Source of the DNA: Stereum hirsutum FP-91666 SS1
Taxonomy: Eukaryota; Basidiomycota; Agaricomycetes; Russulales; Stereaceae
Length of the DNA: 64,000 nucleotides
Direction of reading: 5' to 3'
Assembly (NCBI RefSeq): GCF_000264905.1
Contig: NW_006763135.1
Location: forward strand, 2,455,428-2,519,427
Below the pieces are notes generated by a model that ran no database searches, was not told where the DNA came from, and saw only the letters and a program-made list of their open reading frames with translations. This document shows, in pieces, positions 10,964-26,305 of this stretch (position 1 is its first letter; the number at the start of each line of letters is the position of its first letter). Made by a program: the position numbers and the translations under genes.

Positions 10964-13900
10964 ATGCATCTCCCTTTCACCCCCAACCACGTCCTGCTCA
11001 TAAATGCCTGTTACCCCGCCCCCGCCGCCCTCCTTTCCGCTGGCCCAGACTATCGTCCGAATTCACAAGAGCTCTCAAAACTGACGTACTATGCGGCCAA
11101 TCGCCCGGCGAAACTTAACAAGCTCAGCATGGAGCTAGAGAAGCGGATTGCGGCAGACTGCAAGAGAGCACAGGCAGGCAATGCTCGATACAAAGCGTGC
11201 GTGACCTTGTTACCCCTATCGTATTATGCTTTTACTTACGGTTTACCCAGGTCTCTCTTGATATCAATATCAATAATGCGAGCTTTAGCCGCTGACTGTC
11301 GCCGCGATATTGCTCTCCTCACTCCTTCGCTACTTGCTGCTGCCGACATGACCCTAAGTGCCATGTCGTCTGACCTCGAAGTTTCCGCTAAAGTTGCGAG
11401 CATGGTGCGTCATACTTCATGAACTCTTCCTTCACATCCATAACTTATCTCGAGCGCTTCCTTAGTTCACTGCGTGGACAACGTATACTGACGGTCGACT
11501 CATCGGGACAGACAATGCTGTCACGAAGGACTACATGTCAATCCTGCAACGCTTCGCAGCACTGAGCACAACTAGCTCAAGTTCAAGCGACCAAGAGTTT
11601 AGAAATAGGTACGTATCCAACTGACTACATGTTATGCTATGTTTTATTGACTGTGCAGTTAGAACGCGTCTGGTGGGTCTTGCCGCGCTGACGGGCGCCG
11701 TAACGTCGGAAGCCTTGTACAGTTCTACGCAGTTCGCTTCCCAAGTATCGACAGTGGTGCCTGCCCTCATGGTCAACATTTTGGAAGTCGACATCTCGAC
11801 ATTAGATATGGAGTTTGTCCTCTTGGTACACTTGACCTCCTTGGCTTTGGCTAATTCCCTAACGACAGGTCTGCAGCAATGAAGGACAAGCCAATATCTC
11901 CTTACCTAGACGAATTCCGCACTCGCCCCGCAGTGGAACGGCGTGCAGCCTCAATTCACATACACGTCGACGGAGAAAGAGGCCCCTCTGCCAGCGATGT
12001 CACTAGCGCCTCTCTACGAGCCTTACACTCTCTTCTCGACCATTCCAATGGCGCTCAAGCAAACCATGTCATGCAAGCCGCTCTAGACAGTCTAAACACC
12101 TTGAATGGATGGGACAAGATAGATCACTGCCGGTGGCTCGCCAGAAAAGCGGCAGATTGGACACAATATCAGTATCGCTACGCCATCCCTACACGTTTAG
12201 TCGAACGTCTTCAAGAAAACCAGGATGCTCAAGCTGCTACCTCTCTGCACAGCTCTCTTGCCGCCATGGTCACCACTGTTTTCGTCTCTCCTACGCCACT
12301 CATCAATCTTTCCACCTCCGATGTCATTTCCAATCTTATCACCCTCGTCATCCGGCGAGCCGCGATTGACCCATCAGACTCGCTTCTACCAGCGCTCACT
12401 GTGTGTATATCCTCCCTGGGAACACATATCTACTATGTCGACCAAATCCATGACCTGGCGAGCGAGTTGATTAGTCGGCTCATCTCGATCGAGGCCAATG
12501 GAATACAAGGGAGGAACGGACCCGCCAGCACCAAAGGCCGGAACCAGGCCATTCGATGCCTTCTTGCGGGTCTCGTCGGATTGATCCAAGTTCCTAGCAA
12601 GCAAGCCTCTGCTAAGGACTTGGAGACGAGGGTGTCCCCCAAACCAGACCAGTCCTCCACCGTTGCATCCGTCATCTCCCGAAACTCTGTCGAAGCGACA
12701 GCAAACGGCAACCCTGGTTCACCCACTACCAACGGTTCAGCCAAACCTGGCCGCCGAACGAAGGTCTCACCCGAAATCTGGCAAGATACCTTGAACCTCC
12801 TTTGCGATGCGGATTACTCCGTTCGCGCGGACTACCTTCGCGCACTCATATTCTACATCAGCACCGAGATCTCGAAACGGGGCGAATATACTGATTCGGA
12901 GGGTGTGTATCGAATTCGGCCGCTTGCCGAGGGACCGATACGACAGGGCGCGAATCTCATCGCGATGTTGAACGGGGACTCATCGACGAGATTTTTGAAC
13001 GCGGTGTTTGCGTACCTCTATATTCTGGCTACGTCGTCTGCGTTAGGCATCCAGTCAGGATCGTCATCGCCGTCGCATGGGAGCCAGATCGTGGTGGACG
13101 AGCCGGCACAGGAGCCAATGCTGAATGTCGTGCCGCCTACGCCGATGGGTTCGACTTCCAACATGGGCGATGCAGCCGAGAAAGACGAACTTGGGAACCA
13201 GCAGCACGGCGCCCGTCGCTCGATATCCATCCAAGCTCGCGCACGGAGACAATCCACCATCCAGCAGATGCTGGAACGCGTTCCCTCGCGGTTATCTTCC
13301 TCCGCGTGCGCCACTGGATCGGATTATCAGAATATTTTGGTCGCGCTGGTTGCAATTGACGAGCATTTGCCGATGAGGGGGTTGTTGACTGCTGTGCCGT
13401 TCCTTGTGGCCTTGGACGGACTTTGCAGGACGGCATCGAGTGAAGATGCTGGAGTGCTTCTGCGGACGAGGGCGATTAGGGAGGTGATGGCTAGGGCTTG
13501 GCTTGCTATTGGGAAGACGTGGGCTTGTGCTGAGCTTGTTAGCATGGCAGAAGAGGTACGCTCGTTCCTCGTGCATCCCAACTTGCTGGTCAAGACGGTT
13601 TGTTCAATGAGCTTTTTGTTTCATCTAGGCTCTGAGAACGATGCCAATGCCTTCACCATTACCACCTGTAACAGAAAAGCCTCCTGGGGCCTTCACAGCT
13701 CCAGAGGCTCCAGCTGGTTTGGTTGGGACTGACGCTGCAGGTTCGGAATCGGGGACACCCTGGTCAGGCGTCGACACAGAGGCTGCAATAAAAGCAATCG
13801 GCACTTGTGCGACAGTTCTAGAGGCAACGCATCTAGACGAGGCGACGCTGTTGCGGCGACTCGCAGTACAGTGGACGCCAGAGTCTGCCATGAAAGAATG

Positions 13901-14539
13901 TGAGTGGTCGGATCCGAACCCTTCCCCACCAACCTTATAACTGAACTTTCTTTACTTTTCTCCTATTGTGTCAACCTAGCTACCGAGCGGCAGTCAAGCT
14001 TCGACGCTCTCCGCGGGGAAGGCGGCGCCACACGCCTCAAACTCGCTCCCGCACTGATGCACATCGAAAACATGTCCCTCCAGAGCCTGACCCGTTCCAC
14101 GCGCGGTGTCGGGGTCACCGACCTGCGCGACGCACTCGAAGGCCGTTCCTCGATGTCAAACCCCGCTCTTGTCAACAGAGCACCCTCCATCTCGACGCTG
14201 GACCACACCTCCATGGCTCACACCCATCACACGCAAGGCTCTATGCCGCTCAGCAACGACGGCGGGATGTTCCATAAGCTGACGCCGACGAAGTCGAGAG
14301 GGACGGAGAATGGGATTAAGCCGAAGTTGACGACTGGGAGTCCGAGTGAGGTGAAGGATGTGTTGAATAGGCTGAAGATTGGGAAGCAGGCGGGTAGTTC
14401 GATGTTGAAGAGCTCGTTCCCGGCGTTGCAGAGGCAGGAGGGGAAGTGAGTTTTATTTCAAGGTCATTTAGTCGTGTTCGTCGAGCTCACGTTTTCTTTT
14501 TTTAGGCCATCGAACCTCGTCCCTCCGTACAAATCGTAA
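10964..14539 (+). CDS. EFR3: EFR3, plasma-membrane anchor of the PI4-kinase complex
   Basis: Eight exons: 10964-11196, 11251-11404, 11466-11608, 11663-11812, 11869-13555, 13629-13899, 13980-14445 and 14506-14539. The sum is 3138 nt, 1045 residues. The N-terminus MHLPFTPNHVLLINACYPAP with the Cys at residue 16, then ELSKLTYYAANRPAKLNKLS, is the fungal Efr3 signature. The N-terminal half is armadillo/HEAT-like; the C-terminal half is Ser/Pro-rich with low-complexity loops. In yeast Efr3 recruits Ypp1 and the kinase Stt4 to make PI4P at the plasma membrane; membrane binding uses N-terminal basic or acylated residues. The last exon is only 34 nt and ends SNLVPPYKS. The same function is inferred here from sequence likeness. 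Confidence 0.88.
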
Positions 14540-14958
14540 CGGAACGAAACTGTACGGTTTATTTCTCCTTCTCTGGAATGCGCAGGTCTACGCCGCGTTG
14601 TACCATCTTCTAGGCCACGTTAGGCGTTTGGATCCATCTTCTCGGGTCTTTTTTTCTTCTGGACTTTGTTTTCCCTTCCTCCTTCTCTGCTACGCAACAC
14701 GCACGCAAGCTGAATCACATCTTGCACGGATACCACTCTCGTTTTTCATCTCGATCCCACTTTCAGTCTCACTTTAGTCCGAGAATCCCATCATTACACT
14801 CCCATCCATAAGTAACTTAACCCGGACTCGCTCACCACATTGACATAATAGTTTATTGTCCGTCCCATAGCTAGAGTTGATATCACCACGTATGTCCGCC
14901 TGTCCACTTGCTTGCCCCCTACTACTTCCCTTCCCTCGAGCTCATCCATACTACCTAC
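14540..14958. other. Convergent 3' region EFR3/VPS52
   Basis: About 420 bp between the stop codons of the two converging genes. It is T- and C-rich, with no open frame or RNA gene that I can support. It probably holds both 3' UTRs. Confidence 0.5.
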
Positions 14959-17523
14959 CTACCTGCGTGCAGCCCTTGCCCCAGCCCCGGTGCTATGCAT
15001 CCTCTTCCGCGCGGCCTCTTCCTTCTCTTTCCAGTATGTCATCTCGGTCTGGGCTCGCGGATGTGAAGGTGCGGAACGGAATCCTCGCTATATGTGCATT
15101 CGTCGTCCCAGGTCATTCGGTCGGTCAGTCAGCCACATGTATGGTATGCACAGGACTATATGGAATACAAAGGTGGAAAGGTGGATGGCTAATTCAAAAT
15201 CAGGACGCACGTGTAGACCTTGGAGCAGCTCTTCGTAGAGCGAAGACTCGGTTTTCGCGCGTATGAGGGTGTCGCTGATCTTTTCGGTGTGGGTTTCGAC
15301 GAGTTTGGTGAGTTCTTGACGGAGGCGGAGCAAGCTTCGGGTGTAATTGGTGTGAATTTAGTAAACTTGGCGAGGACGTCTCCTGGGAAAGACGAAAGTT
15401 ATACGTACTTGGAGAATATCATCGTCTCTTCCGTCTGCTCTGTGAGCATAACGAACGAGAGAAACATGACGATATATCTCTTGCAGATCTATTTCGCGAT
15501 AAACCCTCCCATTTAGCGGGAGAAACCCCTACTTTTCTTAGGATACAGAAAGGCAAAAAAAACACGCACCGAAGAAACACTCGCGTCCGTCGTCTCTGTC
15601 CTCCTCGTAAAATACCCAGCATACCCACCGGCAGCGCCTTCCGCCAGCTTCTTCAATGCATCTACCTGCTCCGTCATAGCTTTCTGGAACAACGGCCACA
15701 TTTGCAGTCGAATGCCAAAGAGTGCCGTCTCCAGTGGAGGGCAGTTCCGTTTTTGGACTTCGGACATGATTTCTTCGGTCAGACGGATCATAGTCAGCAG
15801 TGGAATGACGGGTGGGACGGGCTCGAGAGCTGTTTGGATGAATTTCTGAGAGTGCCACGCAAGAGATTGAGCTAACAGCAAGGCTTATCTTCTGAGTGGA
15901 TAGATAGCTTACCTGGGCATGATCGAGAGCAGGGTCCATGACTTGTTTCCAGATAGTGGTTAACGCTGTTACATCCTCCTTTGAAAGTCCGTTTGTGTTC
16001 TGTTGTGCTGCTCGAGTACTCATAGTGCTGACGATGCTGTCTCGACGCGCCATGGTCGGCGTAAGGGGGCCATTGAGGTCCGTTCCCAGTGTCGACTGGC
16101 CCTCGTCTGGAGATAATGGGCCTGGGGAGATGAGACCACTTCTGACCGTAGAGGAGGCTGCTGGTGGAGGGGGAGGCTCCTGCGAAAAGAAACGGGCGAT
16201 GAAGGAGTACTCGGCGGTTGCGTTGTCCATCAGGACGAGCATACATGATCGGAGAAGGCCCTCTACGGGCTCGTTCTACGGGTGATATGACGTTGAGTCC
16301 ATAACTTAGGGGGAAACGGAAAGGTACGCACATATGACTTGTCGTCAGCTTGGTACAACATCGTAACACCGGGACCTTCTATCCTCGCATACGCTAGACG
16401 GTCTTGATCAATAATTGCATCCCGCTCAATCGTCGATGATGTGATATTGTCTGACTTGTCGAAGATTCTGGCCTAGATATGGCAGCCCGACGAGTCAATC
16501 GCGCTTCACTGAATCCAAATCCGGAATTTACATGTCTTCAAACACTCACCTTAATCCAGCCAAGACTTCTCATATAGCGTCGAAACCCGGTCTCGTAGTA
16601 TGTACGCGCCGCACTGACGTAGGCCTTCTGCACCTCAGTAGCGACAGAAGGTGCATGGCGCTGCAAGAATCCATACAGGGAGCGATACTTGAGGAACACC
16701 GAGCTCTGTATAACCTGCATATTCGTCGTCATGCTCGTTCGTATGGGTTGCAGCAAGGCGAGGAAGTATGCTCGTAGTTTCGTCGCAGCCTGCTCGCACA
16801 TGAGTACATTGCATCACTGCAAGATAGGGTGAAGGTACCTACGACTATGCGCAAGCCCTCCGCCACTTCTCCAAGGTCACGAGCGGCCTTTACTCGTGAG
16901 CGAGCCTTCAATACATGAAGGTGTCTTTCTAAGTCTGAGATGGCTGAGATCCATGGTTCGCCGACGTCCGTGTCCAGGATAGTTGTTGCGAGTGTAGGGG
17001 GTATAGTGAGGTCGGTTAGAAGGTGGGATAGTGGTTTCTCGATTTTCTAAAGTACGAAGGGTCTTGTATACATTGACCACTAATAACAAGAATGAGTACT
17101 CACTCGTCTACTCTTCAACCTTCCCTCAATATCCTTGCTCCTATTCTGAAGGTCCGAGATCTGACCGGATACGGCAGAGAGGTCTGTCTGGAAGGTGGAG
17201 AGGAAAGATTCGAGCGAGTCCAACAAGCCAACACTTGTCTGAAGACAACGTAAGTTCCATATCACAGCCCAAAGACAATTTCACGCACCTGAACCTGATC
17301 ATGAAGCTCTACAAACTCTCTAGCACGTCCACGGACTGCAGAAGCGAAAGGGTTAAATTATAGCAGCCGTTTGCTACTTAGGTGAGTCGTCATACTGGGA
17401 CTCACAGGATACTCTGTTAAAATCAAAATCGGTCTCCTGTTCAAACCTAGCTACAAACTATGTTAGACGAGTCATCCTGGGATGGTGGTAGAGTCGCCAC
17501 ATACCTTGTGAGGGCGAAGACAT
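14959..17523 (-). CDS. VPS52: VPS52/SAC2, subunit of the GARP (and EARP) tethering complex
   Basis: The start ATG (17521-17523) encodes MSSPSQ and splices to ARFEQETDFDFN. Further exons give a coiled-coil N-terminal part (17265-16877), then the strongest match, LLQPIRTSMTTNMQVIQSSV and YYETGFRRYMRSLGWIK in 16801-16538, and further blocks at 16242-15538 and 15333-15211. Vps52 with Vps51, Vps53 and Vps54 tethers endosome-derived vesicles at the trans-Golgi. An insert of about 60 residues with runs of Pro and Ser lies at 16200-16000. The 3' end is my least certain part: splicing from 15210 to about 15089 gives an Arg/Lys-rich tail ending at 14959. Without that intron the frame stops at 15088. 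Confidence 0.86.
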
Positions 17524-18363
17524 TTCGTGGCGGTCGTGAACGGTGACGAAGAGTATGAATTTCAAATTTCATGCGCGTTCATGTCCGTGTGGCGTGCATG
17601 GGCGCTTAAAGGCCACCTACCTCCTGACTGGTCTTGCTCATTTTTGCTGCTCTACCATTGTTGTAAAAGGAGTGAGGGAGTTCGTGAGGTCTTACAGGGA
17701 AGGGCAGCTCATTACGACTCGGGATGACTGACTGGAACGAGCTACATTGGTTTATCATCGTCCACTCTATCGAGACGCAAGAGAGGTAAGTAATGCAAAC
17801 CGAGTCCAAGCCAAAACCACAACCACTGCAAAAGTAAACGACATACGAAACAAAAGGACGAAAAGAAAAAGAAAAAGAAAAAAAAAGGCTGCTATACTAT
17901 ACGGTGGCAGAAGGGGAAAACGCAAAACGCCCTCACGATCAACATTCGGACCACTCTGCTTCTTGAAACGCACCGATTTGAACTGACTCCACAACCTCGA
18001 AGGCGACAGAAAGGGAAAAAGAATAAAAAAATAGAAGGGACAAGAAACTGCCGACTAAATCACTCCATTGCGGCAGTGGCAACAATTTAAAGGCGAAGAA
18101 GAAGAAGTGAAGTGTTGAAGTACGCGGGGCTGGAGTGGAACGAAGGAGTGACCGTGTGGGGGGTTATGCTACCAAGGGTATGTGTACGCAGAGATAAGAA
18201 GGAAGTTGGAGGAAAAGGTTGCCAAGTGGGATGTACAGGGGACGACGGGTCGAAAGAGGACCATCTATCGAGGGCAACAGGATGAAGAATAAAGGGAAAT
18301 GAACCAACGTCCAGGACAGAGACATCCTAACGCAAACGAACTGATACTACTGATGCGCTAATC
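17524..18363. other. 840 bp between VPS52 and KCH1 without a gene
   Basis: This stretch lies upstream of VPS52 and downstream of KCH1, both on the minus strand. It contains an A/G-rich run of lysine-codon-like triplets at 17850-17890 and other purine-rich tracts. The short open frames here have no family likeness. It presumably holds the VPS52 promoter and a long KCH1 3' UTR. Confidence 0.5.
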
Positions 18364-20448
18364 CTACATGGCATGACCATAATTACCTCCTCCGCCACCT
18401 CCATAATCATACGCAGGTGCCTGCTGCCCCGGGCTCGGTGCGCGCTGCGGATACTGTCCATACCCTGGACTTGGTGCTCGCTGTCCATATGGCGATTGGT
18501 GTTGAGCGTATAGCTGCTGCCCGTACTGCTGCTGTGCGCCATAGTCGCTCATGGGTTGAGCGTCATACGCGAGTCCGTCTGAGGTATCTGATGGTCGCTG
18601 TTGGTGCGTCGCGTGATATTGATCCGTATGGCCCTGTTGAACATTGCCGGAGTACACATCGTATGGATCGGCGACGTAGTCTCCTGCACCAGGACTGTAC
18701 GGATTATGCATCCCAGGGCTAGCTTGTCCGTAGGGTTGCGCGGCTGTCGTGAGGTGTGCAGTGCTGCCATACTCGTCCTCGTACGCTCCCGGTTCCTCCG
18801 CAATGTTCGGAACGGACGGATTATATTGTGCATAGCCGTTCGGCTCCTGATGGTGCGAGTAAGGGTTGTACGCTGGCATCGGGGGATAGTCGAGCGCGCT
18901 CTTGGTCTCAGAGGCGTAGAAGTAGTCACTGCCATTGTAATTGGAGGCGGCTGGCCCGCGAGTACCACGAGTCATAACGGAGGCAGCATCGTCGAAGTCG
19001 TCGTCGAGAGAGATGTTGGGTAGGGTGGGTTGAGGGAGGGGTTTGGCGACCATTTCACCCTTCTTGTTCTTTAAGTGAGAGTAATCGCCGGCAGCTTCTT
19101 TCTTGGCGAGAGCAGTTGCTTTAGCAAGACGTTGTTTGTTACGACGCTTGATGATATCAGCGATACGCTGTGGGAGGTATGACGGTCAGCCATTCTGCAC
19201 TTCGAGGGTCAATGCAAGAGAAGCAGTACCTTATCGACTTTGTGACAGCAGTATTCCTAATTCGAAGTCAGATATATTTCTGAGACTGAGAGCAGCTATC
19301 TTACCTTCAAATTTCCTTGGATGTAGCAGAGAAGAGGGATATAACAGACACCAGCGACTATGAGGAGCAGGAGCGAACCACCAAAGACCAGGACAGTGAA
19401 CAGGGTGGTGATGGTGAGGGCGGTAGTGATGAATGTGTTGTTTGCGAAATATTTCCCGATATCGTACCAGTTGCCATCGTCCTTCTTGGCAAGGTAGATA
19501 GCGTAAAGGGTGAGGGCGTTAATGACCTGACGGGGACCATCAGCTAGCAACAATCGTTTCCAACCTGGTGCAATCGGACGGTCAGCCAACAGGTACTACT
19601 GCGAAGAGAAGACGCTTACTCTTGAAGGTGAAGAAGATGAAGAAGGCAAAGTCATCCTTCTTCTTGGTTGACTCGGAGATGTGCGAGAAGAAGCAGAAAT
19701 GGTCGTAAGACCCTAGCCAGTTGGCAACGTTCAATGAGCCAGACAGTCAATAGAGTAGTGTGCACAGAGACTGACTGAGGGAGTAGTAGTGATTGGCCAT
19801 GACGTTTGTGAACGCATACGAGATGTCACGACTGGCAATAATCTTCTTCGACTTCCGGGCTTCGTATGCAAGCTGTGGTGCCAATCTGTCAATTCACTAA
19901 TCACACAACAATAACCTATTGAAGACCGCACCAGCAAGAAGGAGAAGATGATGCATCCCACGAAGAGCCATTTGCCGATGGTGAAGGGAATGAACACGCA
20001 ACCGTTGTCCTGAGTGGAAGGGCAGCTGTTGAAGATTTGGTTCGACCAGGAGTCGGTAGTTAACATGGTGACGGCGGTGAAGATATCGGAGACGTAGACA
20101 AGGAAGGACTTGAGGACGATGGCATAAAGCCAGAGGTACCTGTGAGTTGTTCGACATGTTAGATGGTGGCGACGGTGCGATTCTAGGGCTTTGAGCGGGG
20201 ATATCGGGTGACGGTCGCAGGGAGGCTCGAGCTGTCGACGCCCGCAGGTCCTCCACGACGGACTTTTGAAAACACAAGAACGTACTTCATTCGCATGCCA
20301 AAGCCATTGTCTTGAAACTCGCGAGTGTCGATAAAGTCGAACTAGCAGCATGGGAACATCAGCGTCCGTCTCCGCAGTGGGGACGGCACACAAGGCGTAC
20401 TTTATGGTCTGGGACGATTTCTCGCTTCCAGGTGGGCCCTTCGCCCAT
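18364..20448 (-). CDS. KCH1: KCH1-family fungal low-affinity potassium transporter
   Basis: The start ATG at 20446-20448 gives MGEGPTWKREIVPDHK, spliced to FDFIDTREFQDNGFG and YLWLYAIVLKSFLVYVSDIF. Conserved family blocks follow: KWLFVGCIIFSFLL, FCFFSHISESTKKKDDFAFF and WKRLLLADGPRQVINALTLY near 19510-19690, then two hydrophobic segments near 19320-19440. Kch1/Prm6 in yeast is a plasma-membrane K+ importer activated by pheromone or stress signalling. The tail from 19053 to the stop at 18364 is about 230 residues of Tyr, Gln, Pro and Gly, ending in a glycine run and NYGHAM, with QRAPSPG twice. The tail is far longer than the transport core requires. Divergent from DRG1. Confidence 0.88.
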
Positions 20449-20816
20449 GTTTGGGTGGGGGTGGGGGTGATGGGGTGAGGGTAAGTGGTGGTTGTGAAGG
20501 GACTAGAAGAGTAGGCCTAGAGAAGAAAGGAGCGGTGTGATTGAGTGATGTGTACGGCGGTGCGTTGCGTTGCGTTTCCAGCGTCCTGGCCTGCCAGTCG
20601 CATGAAGTTGGGACGGTGGAGCAAATGAGCGACGGTGGTTCTGGAGACGGACTCTTCGAAAAGTCGGCGGAGTGCAAGGCAAGCGAAGCGGTCTGCGTCA
20701 AGAGGCGACAACGCTTCACTGCCATCCCCGATTTCCTTTTCTGGACGACGCTATTACTCTCACGCGAACAATAATCTCTACGCATCCAGAAGACCCAGCG
20801 GGCACAATAACACAAA
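20449..20816. promoter_or_regulatory. Divergent promoter region, KCH1/DRG1
   Basis: 368 bp between two start codons pointing away from each other. G/T-rich next to KCH1 (20440-20520). No known element recognised. Confidence 0.4.
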
Positions 20817-22576
20817 ATGACGACCGTACAGAAGATCAAGGTATGCCACAAATGACACCGACCACCTTACTCAATGTCTTGACAATGTTTTAATAAAGGA
20901 AATCGAAGATGAGATGGTACAGTGCTTACCCCACTTTTGTTCCGTGCATGCACTCATAATTTCTTTTTTGTCTATCAGGCCAAGAGTATGTGAATACCTC
21001 CTCCCCTGACTGCTCGAGATGCTCAGATCCATGCCGTCCTACAGCGCAGAAGAATAAGGCCACAAGTTACCATCTGGGTCAACTGAAAGCCAAGCTCGCG
21101 AAGCTACGGCGAGAGCTCATCGCCCCGACAGGCGGAGGAGGCGGAGGAGCCGGTCTCGGTTTCGATGTCGCAAGAACAGGGATAGCGTCGGTCGGGTTCG
21201 TAGGCTTCCCATCAGTGGGGAAGGTGTGTCCGTTCGCTAGCTTTTACAGCATGACGTAGGGTACTGACCAGGCCACAGTCAACACTAATGTCAAAACTTA
21301 CGGGAACACATTCTGAAGTCTCTGCCATTGACTTTACCACCCTTACAACCGTGCCAGGGACTGTCAAGGTTCATGGTGCACCAATACAGATTCTGGACTT
21401 GCGTACGTCCGAGCCGATTCGGTTTTGGAGCCATGTACTGACTAGATACTTAGCTGGTATCATTGAGGGTGCTAACGACGGTCGTGGACGAGGTCGACAA
21501 GGTATGTGCTCGTACCATCATCATCAATTTTTGTGATAGATGCTAACATCGGCTCCAGTCATCGCTGGTACGCTCAAGTCCACGCGAACATCTCTCTACC
21601 AGTCTAGGCCGCTCATTTCGCTCCGTCGCCCCTTACCCCCTTCTTAACTTCCAGTCGCCCGCACCTGCAATCTCATCTTCATAGTTCTCGACGTCCTAAA
21701 ACCCCTCGGCGACAAAAAGATCATCGAAGCCGAACTCGAAGGCTTCGGTATCCGTTTAAACAAAAAACCACCAGCGATCGTCGTTCGCAGAAAAGAAAAG
21801 GGAGGTATCGCCATCATGAACACCGTTCCTCTCACAAATATCGACCAGGACGAGATCAAGGCGATCTGTAGCGAGTATAAGCTCAACAATGTGGATATTG
21901 CGATTCGACAGCCAGGCGCGACGGTGGATGATTTAGTAGATGTCATTGAGGGGAATCGGTGCGTTTCTTCTGACTGTTCAGTACACACGGTCAGTCGACG
22001 CGTTTGGTTTTTATTGACTTGATACGTCATATTCAGGGTGTACATCCCAGCCCTCTATGTGCTCAACAAGATCGACGCAATTTCCATTGAAGAACTCGAC
22101 CTGCTCTACAAAATCCCCTATAGCGTCCCCATCTCTTCCAGCCAATGGCTCAACGTGGACGAACTCATCCAAAAGATGTGGGAAGCTCTCAGTCTCGTGC
22201 GCGTATACACGAAACCTCGAGGGCTAGCGCCAGATTATAGTTCTCCCGTCGTGCTGAGGGAGGGGAAGAGCACGGTCGAGGATTTCTGTATGTCGATCCA
22301 TAAGGAGATTGCGAAGCAGATGAAGTAGTACGTGTATTTCGTGCTCTTTGAGGACGACGAGATGATTGACCTGTAGTGTCCGCTGGTGTATTATAGTGCT
22401 ATTGTCTGGGGCTCGAGTGCGAAACATTCGAGAGGACAGAAGGTCGGGTTGGAACACGTCCTGGAGGATGAGGATGGTGAGTTCTCTCTTTTGTCTCACC
22501 CTTCGGTAAACAGCGTCGCGCCCTACTAACGCCCCGTTTCATTCCTCGCCCAGTCGTTCACATTGCGAAGAAATAG
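20817..22576 (+). CDS. RBG1: DRG1/RBG1 developmentally regulated GTP-binding protein
   Basis: Eleven exons: 20817-20840, 20899-20916, 20979-20985, 21045-21223, 21279-21402, 21456-21501, 21560-21568, 21655-21958, 22037-22327, 22397-22476 and 22555-22576. They sum to 1104 nt, 367 residues, the family's normal length. The GTPase motifs are present: [10 protein letters not shown] (G1), DLPGIIEGA (G3) and LNKID (G4), and a C-terminal TGS domain ending KYAIVWGSS...VVHIAKK. The TRAFAC GTPase DRG1 acts on stalled ribosomes together with its partner Dfrp1/Tma46. Exons 3 and 7 are only 7 and 9 nt, yet both are needed to keep frame and conserved residues (AKTQKNK and VIAVARTCN). Confidence 0.96.
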
Positions 22577-22786
22577 TCTCGCAGCTTGCCCTCTCGTATC
22601 CACGCACATCATGTAGCCTTACTTTCATCCTGCTCTTATTTTGCGCTTTGCATTCCACGACCATAGCAATGCCACTATTTGTACCACCATTTTCTCGATC
22701 GCAAACCCCGTCTTTCCAAGGAAATAACCGCGTAAAGACAACACTGAATAGAGTGTGTACATCGAAAACATCTCGACTCTCCAAAC

Positions 22787-25319
<2,533 letters not shown>

Positions 25320-25515
25320 TTTAGGATCTCAGAATTTTTCTTGCCAGAATAGTTGCAATAGGGGAAAGCAGAGGTAATGAGCGGAGGCAATGAGGAAATG
25401 AAGAGGTTGTGTTGGACAGGCGTTTGTTGGCTGTAAACGATTGCAAATTCATGGATACGTGTATATGTGGCACCGCTGCAGTCGGTGTGGCCCTCGCTTT
25501 GCAGATAGGGGTAAA

Positions 25516-26042
25516 TCATAGCTTTGACTTGGATCCTTCCTCTACCTTCACAAGTAGCTTTTCTAGCCCACTCCTCATCTCCTTCCCCATTTTCGCACTT
25601 TTTCTACTTCCAGTCTCCACAAACACATGTGTGTATCCTCCAACCGCGCTAACCTGCTCACCTCCGTCCTCAAACACACCCACCTCGTAACTCACAGAGC
25701 TACTGCCCAGCTTGTTCACTCGTAAACCAAGCTCCAGGACCGCAGGGAAGGAGACTGGAGCGTAGAAGTTGCAGAATGACGTGACGACGAGGCCGATGTG
25801 CTGTGAAGATTGTGGGGACAGCCCGCAGTGCGAAATAAGGTAGGAGTTGATGATGGAGTCGAAGAGGTGGTAGTAGATTGCGTTGTTCATATGAGAATAC
25901 TGGTCATTGTCGCTCCTAGCCAAGCATTTATGAACAATGTGTGTATGGGTCCAATCCACGGAGTTACTCACCATCTAGTCCGATATGTTAGAAAGTGGGC
26001 ATAGTCAGAACGTTTTCGTTCCTTGAGTTCCTTGCCGTCCAT
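25516..26042 (-). CDS. Hotdog-fold acyl-CoA thioesterase (4HBT-like)
   Basis: Two exons, 25972-26042 and 25516-25915, joined to 471 nt and 156 residues. The splice gives FLTYRTRWSDNDQYSHMNNA, the hotdog active-site segment with Asp before the Tyr and the helix after HMNN, followed by LFDSIINSYLI and SSSVSYEVGVF. Members hydrolyse acyl-CoA to the acid and CoA; the substrate cannot be told from sequence. The frame remains open upstream to 26219, but the ATG at 26040-26042 starts just before the conserved domain and gives the usual length. A longer form with 59 extra residues is possible. Divergent from VMA21, 263 bp apart. Confidence 0.85.
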
Positions 26043-26305
26043 CGCGGCCAAAAATAGTCCGTTTTCAGAATAACCAGATGATGTATGGCATGGAAAGTAA
26101 ACGAGTACAACGGACTCGGTCGAAAGCAACTGTGGCTTGAAGCGCGTGAATCTTGCAAGAGCAAGTCGCGTCGCTGAGGTATGACGTAACGCGCCGACCT
26201 TCGCCCGGACCACGACCATCCAGTAGCCCTTCCAGCGTCTTACCCAGGTATGTCTTCCAAATAAACTTCATAATGTCCTCCAAATTTATGATAATTTGCT
26301 GCAGC
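26043..26305. promoter_or_regulatory. Divergent promoter region, thioesterase/VMA21
   Basis: 263 bp between the two starts, containing GCGCGCC-type G/C-rich sequence near 26185-26205. No specific operator recognised. Confidence 0.35.

Noticed and set aside
15872..16369. Second minus-strand frame of 165 codons within VPS52
   Set aside because: Another frame of the same strand; the VPS52 family match is in the overlapping frame 15538-16242.
17767..17994. Minus-strand frame with a Phe/Leu-rich hydrophobic run
   Set aside because: It is the complement of an A-rich tract; no start context, no neighbours in frame, no family likeness.
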